From Gammaproteobacteria bacterium RIFCSPHIGHO2_12_FULL_63_22 (lineage in GTDB: Bacteria > Pseudomonadota > Gammaproteobacteria > Xanthomonadales > Xanthomonadaceae): 64,000 nucleotides of DNA. Every line of letters begins with the position of its first letter. Position 1 is the first letter of the stretch. The position numbers and the translations under genes were made by a program. The notes below the pieces were generated by a model, which worked only from the letters and a program-made list of their open reading frames with translations, made no database searches and had not been told where the DNA came from. Positions 46,685 through 55,612 of this stretch are shown here, one piece after another. The DNA lies in the NCBI GenBank assembly GCA_001801685.1, contig MGYJ01000005.1, positions 1-64,000 of the forward strand. The letters are read 5' to 3'.

Positions 46685-47437
46685 ATGCTGACTATCCAAG
46701 ACCTCCACGCCACCGTCGGCGGCAAGGAAATCCTCCGCGGCCTGACGCTGTCCGTAAAGCCGGGCGAAGTTCACGCCATCATGGGGCCGAACGGCGCCGG
46801 CAAGTCCACCCTGGGCAATGTGCTGGCCGGCCGCGAAGGCTATGAGGTCACCGGTGGCTCGGTGCAGTTCGAAGGCAAGGACCTGCTGGCCCTTGAGCCG
46901 GAAGATCGCGCGGCGGAAGGCGTCTTCCTGGCCTTCCAGTATCCGGTCGAGATCCCGGGCGTCAACAACACCTACTTCCTGCGCGCCGCACTGAATGCGC
47001 AGCGTCGCTATCGCGGCGAATCCGAGCTCGATTCGATGCAGTTCCTGAAGCGCGTGCGCGAGAAGATGTCGGTCTTGCACATGCGCGACGACCTGTTGCA
47101 TCGCGCCGTGAATGAAGGCTTTTCCGGCGGCGAGAAAAAGCGCAACGAAATCTTCCAGATGGCCGTGCTCGAACCCAAGCTGGCGATCCTGGATGAAACC
47201 GATTCGGGCCTGGATATCGATGCGCTCAAGCTGGTGGCCGAAGGCGTCAACCTGATGCGATCGCCGACGCGCGCCTTGCTGGTAATTACCCACTACCAGC
47301 GCCTGCTCGACTACATCAAGCCTGATTTCGTGCATGTGCTGGCCGAGGGCCGCATCGTCGAGAGCGGCGGCCCTGAACTGGCGCTGGAACTCGAACAGCA
47401 CGGCTACGCCTGGGTAAAGGACCGCATCGCCCCATGA
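46685..47437 (+). CDS. sufC: Fe-S cluster assembly ATPase SufC
   Basis: 250-residue ABC-type ATPase. Walker A is MGPNGAGKST, the signature is FSGGEKKRNEI, and Walker B is LAILDETDSGLDIDAL. It binds SufB and SufD and drives cluster assembly. Its stop overlaps the sufD start as ATGA. Confidence 0.97.
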   Translation: MLTIQDLHATVGGKEILRGLTLSVKPGEVHAIMGPNGAGKSTLGNVLAGREGYEVTGGSVQFEGKDLLALEPEDRAAEGVFLAFQYPVEIPGVNNTYFLRAALNAQRRYRGESELDSMQFLKRVREKMSVLHMRDDLLHRAVNEGFSGGEKKRNEIFQMAVLEPKLAILDETDSGLDIDALKLVAEGVNLMRSPTRALLVITHYQRLLDYIKPDFVHVLAEGRIVESGGPELALELEQHGYAWVKDRIAP

Positions 47438-48735
47438 GTGCCCTGCTCGACTCCCTGCAGGCCAGTTTCGATGCGATGCCCGACAGCGCCGTGAACGCGC
47501 TGGGCCTGGGCAACCTGCGTCGCGCGGCGATGCGACAGGCGATTCGCGATGGCCTGCCCACGCAGCGCAACGAGCGCTGGAAGTACACCGGCCTGCGCGC
47601 CTTGTCTGCACGTCGCTTCGTGGCGGCGGCCGCGGCGCCCTTGCTACATCCGGCCGCGCTGGACGACATACCCTCGCCTCGCCTCGTCTTCGTCAATGGG
47701 ATTTTTGACGCGGCCCTGTCGAAGCTGCAGGAATTGCCCGAGGGTGTCACGCTTGGCGCGCTTTCAGCGGCCAAGGCACTGCCCACGCAAGACTTGCAGG
47801 CCCTGTTTTCCCGGACCTTCGAAGCAACCGACGAGGCATTCGCCAGGGTCAACGCCGCCCTCGCATCCGATGGCGCGGTGTTGATGATTGCCGCCAATAG
47901 CCAGGTCGAAGCACCGCTTCACCTGGTGTTCGTCGGCACGCCAGCAAGCGACGACATCGCGTCGCACCTGCGCCACGCGATCGTGCTGGACGATGGGTCG
48001 AGGCTGACACTGGTCGAACACCATGTTTGCGTGGGCAACCATCGCCATCTCGCCAGCCATCTGGTCGATGTCCGGTTGGGCAAAGGCTCGTCCCTCGTGC
48101 ATGCCCGCATCCAGGATGAAGATGCCGGGGCGACGCTGATCAGCCGCACCGACGCGCAGGTCGGCGCCGACGCAAGCTACCAGCGCCTGGACCTCGACAT
48201 GGGCGGCGCCCTGTCTCGCCTGGAGTTGAACATCCTGCTGGCCGGTGACCGTGCGCGACTGATATCCGGTGGAGCACTCCTTGCCGGTGGTCGCAGGCAT
48301 TCCGATACGCGGCTCGCTGTCACCCACGCCGCTCGCGATACACAGTGCAACCTGTTGTGGCGCGGACTGGCTGCAGACCGCGCGCGTGTCGCCTTCTTCG
48401 GCGGCATTACCATCCAGGTCGGCGCCGACGGCAGTGATGCCCGCCTGTCGAACAAGAACCTGTTGCTGTCGGAGGGTGCTGAAATCGACACCCAGCCCGT
48501 GCTGCAGATCCATGCGGATGAAGTAAAGGCGGCACATGGCGCGACCGTCGGCCGCCTCGATGCGACGTCGCTGTTCTATCTTCGCAGCCGCGGCATTCCT
48601 GCTGCCGAGGCACGCGCGTTGCTGACCCAGGCATTTTGTCGCGAAGCACTTGCATCCATCGGCGACCTGTCGTTGGTGGAGATGCTTTCGCCGCGACTCG
48701 AAGCCCGGCTGGCCACGCTGGAGGCCACGTCATGA
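47434..48735 (+). CDS. sufD: Fe-S cluster assembly protein SufD
   Basis: 433-residue SufD paralogue of SufB. An N-terminal helical region (LPTQRNERWKYTGLRAL) is followed by a long right-handed beta-helix. C-terminal blocks include VKAAHGATVGRLDATSLFYL and RSRGIPAAEARALL. It completes the SufBC2D complex. Overlaps sufC and sufS by four bases each. Confidence 0.96.
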   Translation: MSALLDSLQASFDAMPDSAVNALGLGNLRRAAMRQAIRDGLPTQRNERWKYTGLRALSARRFVAAAAAPLLHPAALDDIPSPRLVFVNGIFDAALSKLQELPEGVTLGALSAAKALPTQDLQALFSRTFEATDEAFARVNAALASDGAVLMIAANSQVEAPLHLVFVGTPASDDIASHLRHAIVLDDGSRLTLVEHHVCVGNHRHLASHLVDVRLGKGSSLVHARIQDEDAGATLISRTDAQVGADASYQRLDLDMGGALSRLELNILLAGDRARLISGGALLAGGRRHSDTRLAVTHAARDTQCNLLWRGLAADRARVAFFGGITIQVGADGSDARLSNKNLLLSEGAEIDTQPVLQIHADEVKAAHGATVGRLDATSLFYLRSRGIPAAEARALLTQAFCREALASIGDLSLVEMLSPRLEARLATLEATS

Positions 48736-49988
48736 GCGACGCCGTCAACCCTGAAGCGACACCCGCCTCGGCAACCATTGATTGGGCCGCGAAACGTGCC
48801 GACTTCCCGGTGCTGGCGCGCACGGTCCACGGAAAGCCGCTGGTGTACTTCGATTCCGCCAACACCTCCCAGAAACCGCGCCAGGTGATCGAGACCACCG
48901 ACGCCTTCTATCGCGAGCACAACGCCAACGTCTCGCGCGCCGTCCATACGCTGGGCATGGAAGCGACCGACGCCTATGAAGGCGCGCGCACGCGACTCGC
49001 AGCCTTCGTCAATGTGCGCGCCGACGAACTGGTGCTGACCTCAGGCACGACCCAGGCGATCAACCTGGTCGCCTACAGCCACGCCTTGCCGACGCTGGGC
49101 AAGGGCGATGTCATCCTGCTGACGCGGATGGAACACCACGCCAACATCGTTCCGTGGCAATTGATCGCCGAACGCTGCGGCGCCGTCATTCGCGTGGCGG
49201 ACATCACGCCCGAGGGTGAACTCGATCTCGACGCGCTGTATCGCCAGATGACGGCTGACGTTCGACTCCTGGCCTTCACGCATGTGTCCAACGTGCTGGG
49301 CACCGTCAACCCGGTGGCTGAAATCTGCCGCGAGGCACGACGTCGTGGCATCGTCACCCTGGTGGATGGTTCGCAAGCCATTCCGCACCGGCCCGTGGAC
49401 ATCACGGCGCTCGGCTGCGACTTCTATGCGTTTACCGGGCACAAGATGCTCGGACCCACGGGCACCGGCGCATTGTGGGCCCGTCGCGAACACCTGCAGT
49501 CAATGCCACCCTTCCTTGGCGGCGGCGAAATGATTCGCGAAGTCCGGTTCGAGAAAACGACGTTCAACGACCCGCCGCATAAATTCGAGGCCGGTACGCC
49601 CAACATCGCCGGCATCGTCGGCCTGGGCGCCGCTGTCGATTACCTGTCGGCCACCGGCATGGCGGCCATCGAACAACGCGAAAAGCAACTGCTGCAATAC
49701 GCCACCGAGTCGCTGGACCGGATCGACGGCGTCAGGATCTTTGGCCGCGCGCGCGAGAAAGCCGCCGTGATCAGCTTCCTGGTCGAAGGCGCCCACGCCC
49801 ACGACCTGGCCACCTTGCTGGACCTGGAAGGCTATGCCGTGCGGTCGGGACACCACTGCGCACATCCGCTCATGGCCTACATCGGCGTGCCGGCGACCTG
49901 CCGGGCGTCGCTGGCTTTTTACAATACGGTTGAAGAAATTGACGGGTTCGTAAAAGCGTTGGGCAAGGTTCGGAAGCTGCTTGGCTGA
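48732..49988 (+). CDS. sufS: Cysteine desulfurase SufS
   Basis: 418-residue PLP enzyme that supplies persulfide sulfur to Suf. The PLP Lys is in FYAFTGHKMLGPTG and the persulfide Cys in RSGHHCAHPL, with the class II short active-site loop. About 20 extra N-terminal residues precede the usual start. SufS normally needs SufE or SufU for activation, and neither is encoded in this window. Confidence 0.96.
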   Translation: MSDAVNPEATPASATIDWAAKRADFPVLARTVHGKPLVYFDSANTSQKPRQVIETTDAFYREHNANVSRAVHTLGMEATDAYEGARTRLAAFVNVRADELVLTSGTTQAINLVAYSHALPTLGKGDVILLTRMEHHANIVPWQLIAERCGAVIRVADITPEGELDLDALYRQMTADVRLLAFTHVSNVLGTVNPVAEICREARRRGIVTLVDGSQAIPHRPVDITALGCDFYAFTGHKMLGPTGTGALWARREHLQSMPPFLGGGEMIREVRFEKTTFNDPPHKFEAGTPNIAGIVGLGAAVDYLSATGMAAIEQREKQLLQYATESLDRIDGVRIFGRAREKAAVISFLVEGAHAHDLATLLDLEGYAVRSGHHCAHPLMAYIGVPATCRASLAFYNTVEEIDGFVKALGKVRKLLG

Positions 49989-50015
49989 TGTTGATATCGG
50001 TGTCAGGGGGTTGGG

Positions 50016-50588
50016 ATGGGTGCGAGTGGAGAAGCTGGGTTGAGTGGATCGGAAGCAGATAGCGGCCCGTTGCTCTTTCGGCCGGCTTTGGCCAGGGATG
50101 TGGCGCGCGTTGTTGAGTTGGTCGAATCCGCCTACCGCGGCGAAGTGAGCCGCGCAGGCTGGACGACGGAAGCCGATTTTCTGGAAGGCCGCCGCACCGG
50201 CGCTGACGACATCGAGTCGATCCTCGCCAATCCACACGCCCGCATCCTTCTGGCCGAGCGCAATGGCGAGTTGCTGGCCTGCGCGAACGTCGCCATCGAG
50301 GATGGTGAAGGTTACTTCGGCATGTTTTCCGTCAAGCCCGGCTGCCAGGGCGGCGGCATTGGCAAGCTCGTCCTCGCCGAGGCAGAGCGTATCGTCGCCC
50401 ACGAATGGCGATGCCGGAAGATGCGCATGACCGTCATCGATATCCGGGACGAGCTCATTTCGTTCTACGAACGCCGCGGCTACCACCGCACCGGCATCAC
50501 GAAACCCTTTCCCTACGGTGACGAACGCTTCGGCATCCCGCTGCGCGACGACCTGAGATTCGAAGTCCTGGAAAAGACACTGACATGA
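50016..50588 (+). CDS. GNAT family N-acetyltransferase
   Basis: 190 residues; GNAT fold with the acetyl-CoA-binding signature CQGGGIGKLVLAEAE and C-terminal ISFYERRGYHRTG. The substrate is not predictable. It starts 28 bases after sufS and overlaps the Rieske gene (ATGA), so it is very likely the sixth gene of the suf operon. Confidence 0.87.
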   Translation: MGASGEAGLSGSEADSGPLLFRPALARDVARVVELVESAYRGEVSRAGWTTEADFLEGRRTGADDIESILANPHARILLAERNGELLACANVAIEDGEGYFGMFSVKPGCQGGGIGKLVLAEAERIVAHEWRCRKMRMTVIDIRDELISFYERRGYHRTGITKPFPYGDERFGIPLRDDLRFEVLEKTLT

Positions 50589-50914
50589 GCGATTCGATGA
50601 TGGGCTGGATCCGCGTCTGCGCCCGGGCCGACTTGCTGCCCGGCGAGTTCCAGCTCGCCTACGACGGCGATACGGCGATAGCGGTGTTCAACATCGATGG
50701 CGAGTTGTTCGCGATCGAGGATGTTTGCACGCATGACGGCGGGGAGCTCGCCGGCGGTCCCGTCGAAGGCTACCTCGTGGAATGCCTTCGCCATGGCGCG
50801 AAGTTCGACCTGCGCACGGGTGAAGCCGTCTGTCCGCCCGCCTACACGCCCACGGTCTGCTTCCCGGTCCGGATCGAGGATGACGCGGTCTGGACCCGGG
50901 ACGACCGCGACTGA
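50585..50914 (+). CDS. Rieske-type [2Fe-2S] ferredoxin
   Basis: 109-residue soluble Rieske protein of the bacterial non-heme-oxygenase ferredoxin type. The cluster ligands are C-x-H in DVCTHDGGEL and C-x-x-H in VECLRHGAKFDL. Last gene of the suf operon by overlap. In xanthomonads such a ferredoxin commonly trails suf; it may deliver electrons for cluster assembly, but that role is inference. Confidence 0.9.
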   Translation: MSDSMMGWIRVCARADLLPGEFQLAYDGDTAIAVFNIDGELFAIEDVCTHDGGELAGGPVEGYLVECLRHGAKFDLRTGEAVCPPAYTPTVCFPVRIEDDAVWTRDDRD

Positions 50915-50945
50915 TCGACCCAACTTTGCCCAAGGGGCTTGTTGT

Positions 50946-50964
50946 TGGGAATGATTCTCATTAT
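50946..50964 (+). promoter_or_regulatory. Fur box upstream of the siderophore receptor
   Basis: A 19-base site centred on 50955 with the palindrome AATGA-TTC-TCATT (50949-50961), close to the Fur consensus. It lies 42 bases before the receptor ATG and 32 bases past the Rieske stop. It predicts Fe2+-Fur repression of the receptor and the PepSY gene, independent of suf. Confidence 0.72.
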
Positions 50965-51005
50965 GATTCCAGTACGGGGATGGCCCGGACCTGGAAGAAC
51001 TGAAA

Positions 51006-53168
51006 ATGCGACAGCGGCACGAGCGTCACCTGCTTTCCCCGGCTATCGGCCTGGCCCTGGCCTGCCTGATCCCCTCCACGGTGAACGCCGCTGACCTCGA
51101 TGCAGGCGACCTGCGCAACCGCAAGAACTCCGAACTCGAGACGGTCACTGTCACGGGCGAGCGCGAAACGGGTTACGAAGCATCCCGCAGCCAGTCGGCC
51201 ACCAAGACCGACACCCCGCTGATCGACACGCCGCAGGCGATCACCGTCATCACCCAGGAACTCATCCAGGACCAAGCCATGCAGGGCATGGCCGATGTCG
51301 TGCGTTACGTGCCGGGCGTGGGCATGGCCCAGGGTGAAGGCAACCGCGACACGCCGATTTTCCGTGGCAGCAGCTCCACGGCCGACCTCTTCATCGACGG
51401 CATGCGCGATGACGTTCAGTACTTCCGCGACCTCTACAACATCGAGCGCGTCGAAGCCCTGAAGGGTTCGAACGCGATGATCTTCGGCCGCGGCGGTTCG
51501 GGCGGCGTGCTCAATCGCGTCACCAAGCAGGCCGATGGCGAAACACGGCGCGACCTGAACTTGCAGGTAGGCTCATGGGGCCGGCTGCGCGCAAGCGCCG
51601 ACGTCAGCGATGCGATCAACGACGATGCCGCATTCCGGATCAATGCGCTGGTTGAAGAAACCGACAGCTTCCGCGACGACGTTTCCGCCAGCCGCCGCGG
51701 CATCAACCCTACGCTGTCCTTCCTGTTTGGCGACAGCACCGACCTGGTCCTGGGCGTCGAGCATTTCGAGGACGAACGAACGGCTGACCGCGGCATAAGC
51801 TCAATGCTGGGCAAACCAGTGGACGTCGATCCATCCACTTTTTTCGGCGATCCGGACCGCAGCCAGTCCAAGGTCGAAGCAAACACTTTCAGCGCGCTGT
51901 GGGAGCACGGTTTCGCGAACGGCGCGAACCTGCGCAACCGGACCCTGGTCGGTCGCTACGACAAGTTCTACCAGAATGTCTTTCCGGGCGCGGCACGTGC
52001 CTCCGATGACACTGTCACGCTTTCGGCATACAGGAATGACACGCGGCGCGACAACCTGCTCAATCAGACCGACCTCGTGTTCGTTGCGAACACGGGTTCG
52101 ATCGAACACAAGCTGCTGGTGGGCGCCGAATTGGGTCGCCAGGAAACCGACAATTTCCGCGAGACCGGCTACTTCTCCGACACCTGCGCAACTGCCGAGA
52201 CGTCCGTGCGTGTTTCGCTGGATAATCCGCGCTACACCGGCCCGCTGTGCTTCAAGCAGAGTACGTCCGACGCCGACAACCATGGCGTAGCCCGCACGAC
52301 GGCGCTGTACGTGCAGGACCAGATCGAATTCTCGCCCAATTGGCTCGCCGTCATCGGCCTGCGTTACGACCACTTCGAACTGGACCTGCACAACAACCGC
52401 ACTGGCGATGACCTGTCATCGAGCGATTCGCTGGTCTCGCCACGCGTCGGCCTGATCTACAAGCCACAGGCCAACATCTCCATCTACGCGAACATGGGCA
52501 AGGCTTTCCTGCCGCGTTCCGGCGAACAACTGGCTTCGCTTTCGGCAACCAACCAGTCACTGGAGCCGGAAGAATTCAACAACCTCGAGTTGGGCGCGAA
52601 GTGGGACATCAGCCCAACGCTGGCGGCAACGGCAGCCGTGTATCGCCTGACCCGCAGCAATGTTGCCGTGGTTGACCCGCTGGATTCCAGGAAGTTGGTA
52701 TTGCTCACTGGAGACAGCCAGCGCGTCGAGGGCATCGAGCTTGGCTTGAGCGGGAAGATCAGCGAGAAGTGGAGCGTGATGGGCGGCTTCGCCTATCAGG
52801 AAGCGCAAACCACGCAGGACGTCGAAACTTCTCCGGGCACTGTGCTGCCCGCAGGCAGGATCTTGCCCCAGGTTCCGCGCCGCACGTTCTCGCTGTGGAA
52901 CCGTTACGACTTCAATCCACGCTGGGGCGCGGCACTGGGCCTGATTGCGCGTGACAAGATGTTCACCTCCACCAGCAATGCCGTCACCTTGCCCGGTTAT
53001 GCACGCGTGGATGGCGCCGTGTTCTTCGCCGTGAGTGAAAACATCCAGATGCAGCTCAATGTCGAGAACCTGCTCGACAGGGAATACTTCGTCTCGGCGC
53101 ATAGCGACACCAACATCAGCCCCGGATCGCCGCGTGCGGTCAACCTCGGCCTGCACCTGAGCTTCTGA
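51006..53168 (+). CDS. TonB-dependent siderophore receptor (Fiu-like)
   Basis: 720 residues. A signal peptide (to about residue 28, ending STVNAA) is followed by a TonB box (ETVTVTGE) and a plug domain (TPQAITVITQELIQDQ, SNAMIFGRGGSGGVLNRVT). The 22-strand barrel ends LGLHLSF. The closest recognisable type is the catecholate receptor Fiu group; the actual siderophore cannot be told. Followed after 5 bases by a PepSY protein, and preceded by a Fur box. Confidence 0.93.
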   Translation: MRQRHERHLLSPAIGLALACLIPSTVNAADLDAGDLRNRKNSELETVTVTGERETGYEASRSQSATKTDTPLIDTPQAITVITQELIQDQAMQGMADVVRYVPGVGMAQGEGNRDTPIFRGSSSTADLFIDGMRDDVQYFRDLYNIERVEALKGSNAMIFGRGGSGGVLNRVTKQADGETRRDLNLQVGSWGRLRASADVSDAINDDAAFRINALVEETDSFRDDVSASRRGINPTLSFLFGDSTDLVLGVEHFEDERTADRGISSMLGKPVDVDPSTFFGDPDRSQSKVEANTFSALWEHGFANGANLRNRTLVGRYDKFYQNVFPGAARASDDTVTLSAYRNDTRRDNLLNQTDLVFVANTGSIEHKLLVGAELGRQETDNFRETGYFSDTCATAETSVRVSLDNPRYTGPLCFKQSTSDADNHGVARTTALYVQDQIEFSPNWLAVIGLRYDHFELDLHNNRTGDDLSSSDSLVSPRVGLIYKPQANISIYANMGKAFLPRSGEQLASLSATNQSLEPEEFNNLELGAKWDISPTLAATAAVYRLTRSNVAVVDPLDSRKLVLLTGDSQRVEGIELGLSGKISEKWSVMGGFAYQEAQTTQDVETSPGTVLPAGRILPQVPRRTFSLWNRYDFNPRWGAALGLIARDKMFTSTSNAVTLPGYARVDGAVFFAVSENIQMQLNVENLLDREYFVSAHSDTNISPGSPRAVNLGLHLSF

Positions 53169-53173
53169 ACACG

Positions 53174-53821
53174 ATGACTTCCCCAACACCTTCGCGGCTG
53201 GCCCGCCGCAGCCGCTTCCACCCGATCATCCGCCAGGTACATCTGTGGATTGGCGCCTGGGGCGCGATCGCCGCCATTGTTTTCGGACTCTCCGGCCTGG
53301 TGCTGAACCACCGCTTTGCACTCGAGTTGCCGCAGGGCGAGCGCGAAACCAGCGAACCGGTCCGGATCACCGTGCCCGAGCCTGCGCGCAAGGACATGGA
53401 TGCGATGGCTGCCTGGCTGGCGCAGGAACATGGCATGAAGCCGCTGATGAAACGCGTGCGCCCGGCGCCCGGCCCCACCCAGGTGGGATCGTCCAGCGCG
53501 GATCAACCCGAACAGTGGACCCTGTCGGGTGGCAATGCCACGGCCGGCTGGTCGGTCGAATACGCCAGCGGCGATGCCAGCCTCAAGCTCGAGCGCACCG
53601 GGTTCTCCTTCATGGCCGCACTGAGCCGACTTCACAAGAGCGCTGGCGGTGGCATCGGCTGGATCCTGCTGGGTGACAGCTTTGCGATCGCCATGGTGTT
53701 GCTCGGCATCACCGGCATCATCATGTGGGCACGCGGCCGTTCGGTTCCGCAGATGGCTTTCAGCGTACTCGGGTTTTCCAGTCTGGTGACTGCGCTGGTG
53801 CTGGGACTGGCCTACTTCTGA
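53174..53821 (+). CDS. PepSY-associated transmembrane protein
   Basis: 215 residues with an N-terminal helix (WIGAWGAIAAIVFGLSGLVLN), a periplasmic region and two C-terminal helices (DSFAIAMVLLGITGIIMW, LVTALVLGLAYF). This is the short form of the PepSY-TM family that accompanies TonB receptors and probably helps iron release or reduction at the inner membrane. Co-transcribed with the receptor. Confidence 0.86.
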   Translation: MTSPTPSRLARRSRFHPIIRQVHLWIGAWGAIAAIVFGLSGLVLNHRFALELPQGERETSEPVRITVPEPARKDMDAMAAWLAQEHGMKPLMKRVRPAPGPTQVGSSSADQPEQWTLSGGNATAGWSVEYASGDASLKLERTGFSFMAALSRLHKSAGGGIGWILLGDSFAIAMVLLGITGIIMWARGRSVPQMAFSVLGFSSLVTALVLGLAYF

Positions 53822-53824
53822 CGA

Positions 53825-54412
53825 TCAGGCCTTCGACTGGATTCGAACCAGCAAGACTTCGCCGCCCCCTTCAAGGATCACGCGTCGGCCGCCATCGGCT
53901 GCCGCGCTGATCAACGCCGTGTCGCCCTGCTCCAGCACCTTGGGCAGCAGCTGGTCCTTGAACACGGCGCGCCCGCTCATCACGTGCACGACCCAGGTAA
54001 CGCCGGGCTCGGCAAAAAACAGCATCGGCCCGACCAAGGGACGATGCAGCAAGCTGGCGTCCACGCGGTCGCGACGCCACATCAAGTTGAAGTCCTGGGT
54101 GGGCCCTGAAATCAGTTCGGCGCGAAGGCCCCGTTCGCCGGCGAAACGGACGCGGTCATGCGGCGGCGACAGTTCGATGATCTCGTTCTCATCGAAGACC
54201 AGGCGCATGCCTTCGCCGACCAGCAACACCAACTCGCGATCGACGCCCGGGAAAGTCGAGAACGGCCCGTCCTTCTCCACTTCCGCAATGGAAAGACGCC
54301 AGTCCCACGCCTCCGCCTCCGGCGGCGAGCGGAATATCTCGCGCGTCCATCCCAGGCCGTTCTTCCAGCGTTCCCGCCGATATTCATTCGCGGGGATGAG
54401 GGTGATTTCCAT
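53825..54412 (-). CDS. HutD/Ves family cupin protein
   Basis: 195 residues, double-stranded beta-helix of the HutD/Ves family (RRERWKNGLGWTREIF, GPFSTFPGVDRELVLL, NLMWRRD). HutD is linked to histidine degradation regulation and Ves to cold-related phenotypes, but the biochemical role is unknown. No hut gene is in the window, so Ves-like is the safer description. Convergent with the PepSY gene, leaving only 3 bases. Confidence 0.88.
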   Translation of the reverse strand: MEITLIPANEYRRERWKNGLGWTREIFRSPPEAEAWDWRLSIAEVEKDGPFSTFPGVDRELVLLVGEGMRLVFDENEIIELSPPHDRVRFAGERGLRAELISGPTQDFNLMWRRDRVDASLLHRPLVGPMLFFAEPGVTWVVHVMSGRAVFKDQLLPKVLEQGDTALISAAADGGRRVILEGGGEVLLVRIQSKA

Positions 54413-54433
54413 CCGCGCATTGTGTTGGCCGCA

Positions 54434-54964
54434 TCAGGCGTCGGCAAGCTGTGATTGGTGTGGCAGCGCATCCCGCTGGCTATCGAGCCAGACGGAGTCC
54501 CAGTACGGGTACGCGCCCACCGACTTGACCAGGCCCGCACGTACCGGATTGGCGATGAGGTGGCGCGCGACGGCGAGCAGGCCCTGCTGGCTGTCGAGCT
54601 TGCGTTCGTTGTAACCCTTGGCCCACAACCAGCCGTTGATCCGGAAGCGGGATTCCACGCCGCGGGCACTGATGGCCTTGAAGCGCCGCACCAACGGATC
54701 GAGCGAGTCGCCTTCGTCCATCACCACCAGCCCCTGCCAGCGGTCAGGCATCAGCACCCAGGCCAGGCAGCGCGAGCGACCCCAGATGCCCGGATCCGCC
54801 TGTGTCCGCGCCACGGCCCGCGCCGCGTCCGGATCGAGGAACAAGGGTCGGCGGAACAGGCTGCTGATCGTGACGAAGTAGGCTTGCTCGGAAGCCGCCG
54901 TAAACGAGGGAGCTGCGTCGATGGCAAGGGACGCTTCGGGTTCGGATTGCAGTTGCGCGTGCAT
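54434..54964 (-). CDS. REP-associated tyrosine transposase (RAYT), HUH motif lost
   Basis: 176-residue Y1-type RAYT of the TnpA_REP group. Family segments seen are YFVTISSLFRRPLF, LAWVLMPDRWQGLVV, WLWAKGYNERKL and IANPVRAGLVKSVGAYPYW. The catalytic Tyr (Y118) is present. The metal-binding HUH motif, normally PDHxH, reads P-D-R75-W-Q77, so both His are replaced. The frame is otherwise complete, suggesting a domesticated or inactive protein. No REP array was recognised around it, only one nearby palindrome at 55004-55041. Confidence 0.85.
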   Translation of the reverse strand: MHAQLQSEPEASLAIDAAPSFTAASEQAYFVTISSLFRRPLFLDPDAARAVARTQADPGIWGRSRCLAWVLMPDRWQGLVVMDEGDSLDPLVRRFKAISARGVESRFRINGWLWAKGYNERKLDSQQGLLAVARHLIANPVRAGLVKSVGAYPYWDSVWLDSQRDALPHQSQLADA

Positions 54965-55003
54965 GGGATTCTCCAGGCGTTGCGAACACGACGAGGGTGC
55001 GAG

Positions 55004-55041
55004 GCGGCGACTGCGCTCGACGAGGTGCGCGCAGTCGCCGC
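55004..55041. repeat. Perfect 13-bp palindrome between RAYT and comEA
   Basis: Arms at 55004-55016 and 55029-55041 are perfect inverted copies, separated by 12 bases. It lies 7 bases past the comEA stop and 40 bases before the RAYT start. There is no T-run and no typical GTAG/GGAG REP tetranucleotide, so it may be a comEA 3' hairpin, a REP-like unit or a regulator site. Confidence 0.6.
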
Positions 55042-55048
55042 GGTGAAA

Positions 55049-55426
55049 TCAGCGACTGCTGCCGGCCTTCGGTTTTACGGGCGCGGGACGCACGGCGGCA
55101 GCTGCCGGCTTGCCCGTGCCCGCGCGCGTGGCACCCGACGCCGGTGCGGCACCGCCGGCAATGACGATCCGGTCACGGTTCTTTTCGATCGTGGACAGGC
55201 CGATGCCCTTCACCGAGGCCAGTTGGTCGATGCTGCGAAACGGTCCGTTGGCTTTGCGATAGACCACGATCGCTTCGGCCTTGGAGGGCCCGATGCCATC
55301 CAGCACGCGATCGAGCGTGGCGGCATCGGCGGTGTTGATGTTCACCCTCTCCACCCCGGCCAGGGCGGCGGTCGCGAACAGGGCGGACAGGACGAGGGTC
55401 TTGATCAGCAGGGTGAACTTTTTCAT
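55049..55426 (-). CDS. comEA: ComEA-like helix-hairpin-helix DNA-binding protein
   Basis: 125 residues. A signal peptide (MKKFTLLIKTLVLSALFATAALA) is followed by a ComEA HhH domain (VNINTADAATLDRVLDGIG, AIVVYRKANGPFRSIDQL, VKGIGLSTI). The Ala/Pro/Lys tail is low-complexity. Periplasmic ComEA pulls transforming DNA through the outer membrane. GGAG precedes ATG 55426; the longer frame from 55522 is unlikely. Confidence 0.9.
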   Translation of the reverse strand: MKKFTLLIKTLVLSALFATAALAGVERVNINTADAATLDRVLDGIGPSKAEAIVVYRKANGPFRSIDQLASVKGIGLSTIEKNRDRIVIAGGAAPASGATRAGTGKPAAAAVRPAPVKPKAGSSR

Positions 55427-55576
55427 GGCAGCTCCGGGTTTGGGTTCCGCCACGGCAGGCGCCGGGTCGGTAGCTGCAGTGTCGACACCGTCACGTTCGC
55501 GGCCTATCGCCATTTCCTTCACATTCCCCTACGAAGCTGGCTCATGCCCGGGTCAGCCTTTTCCCAAGGGGTCGGC

Positions 55577-55582
55577 TAGAAT
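55577..55582 (+). promoter_or_regulatory. Putative -10 box for the M20 peptidase
   Basis: TAGAAT 30 bases before the peptidase ATG in the 186-base spacer shared with divergent comEA. No clear -35. Confidence 0.35.
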
Positions 55583-55612
55583 TGGCCATTGCCCCGGGAG
55601 TCACCGCACCGA

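Noticed and set aside
54455-55579. Plus-strand frame across RAYT and comEA
   Set aside because: Spans two confirmed minus-strand genes and the palindrome; Arg/Gly/His-rich shadow.
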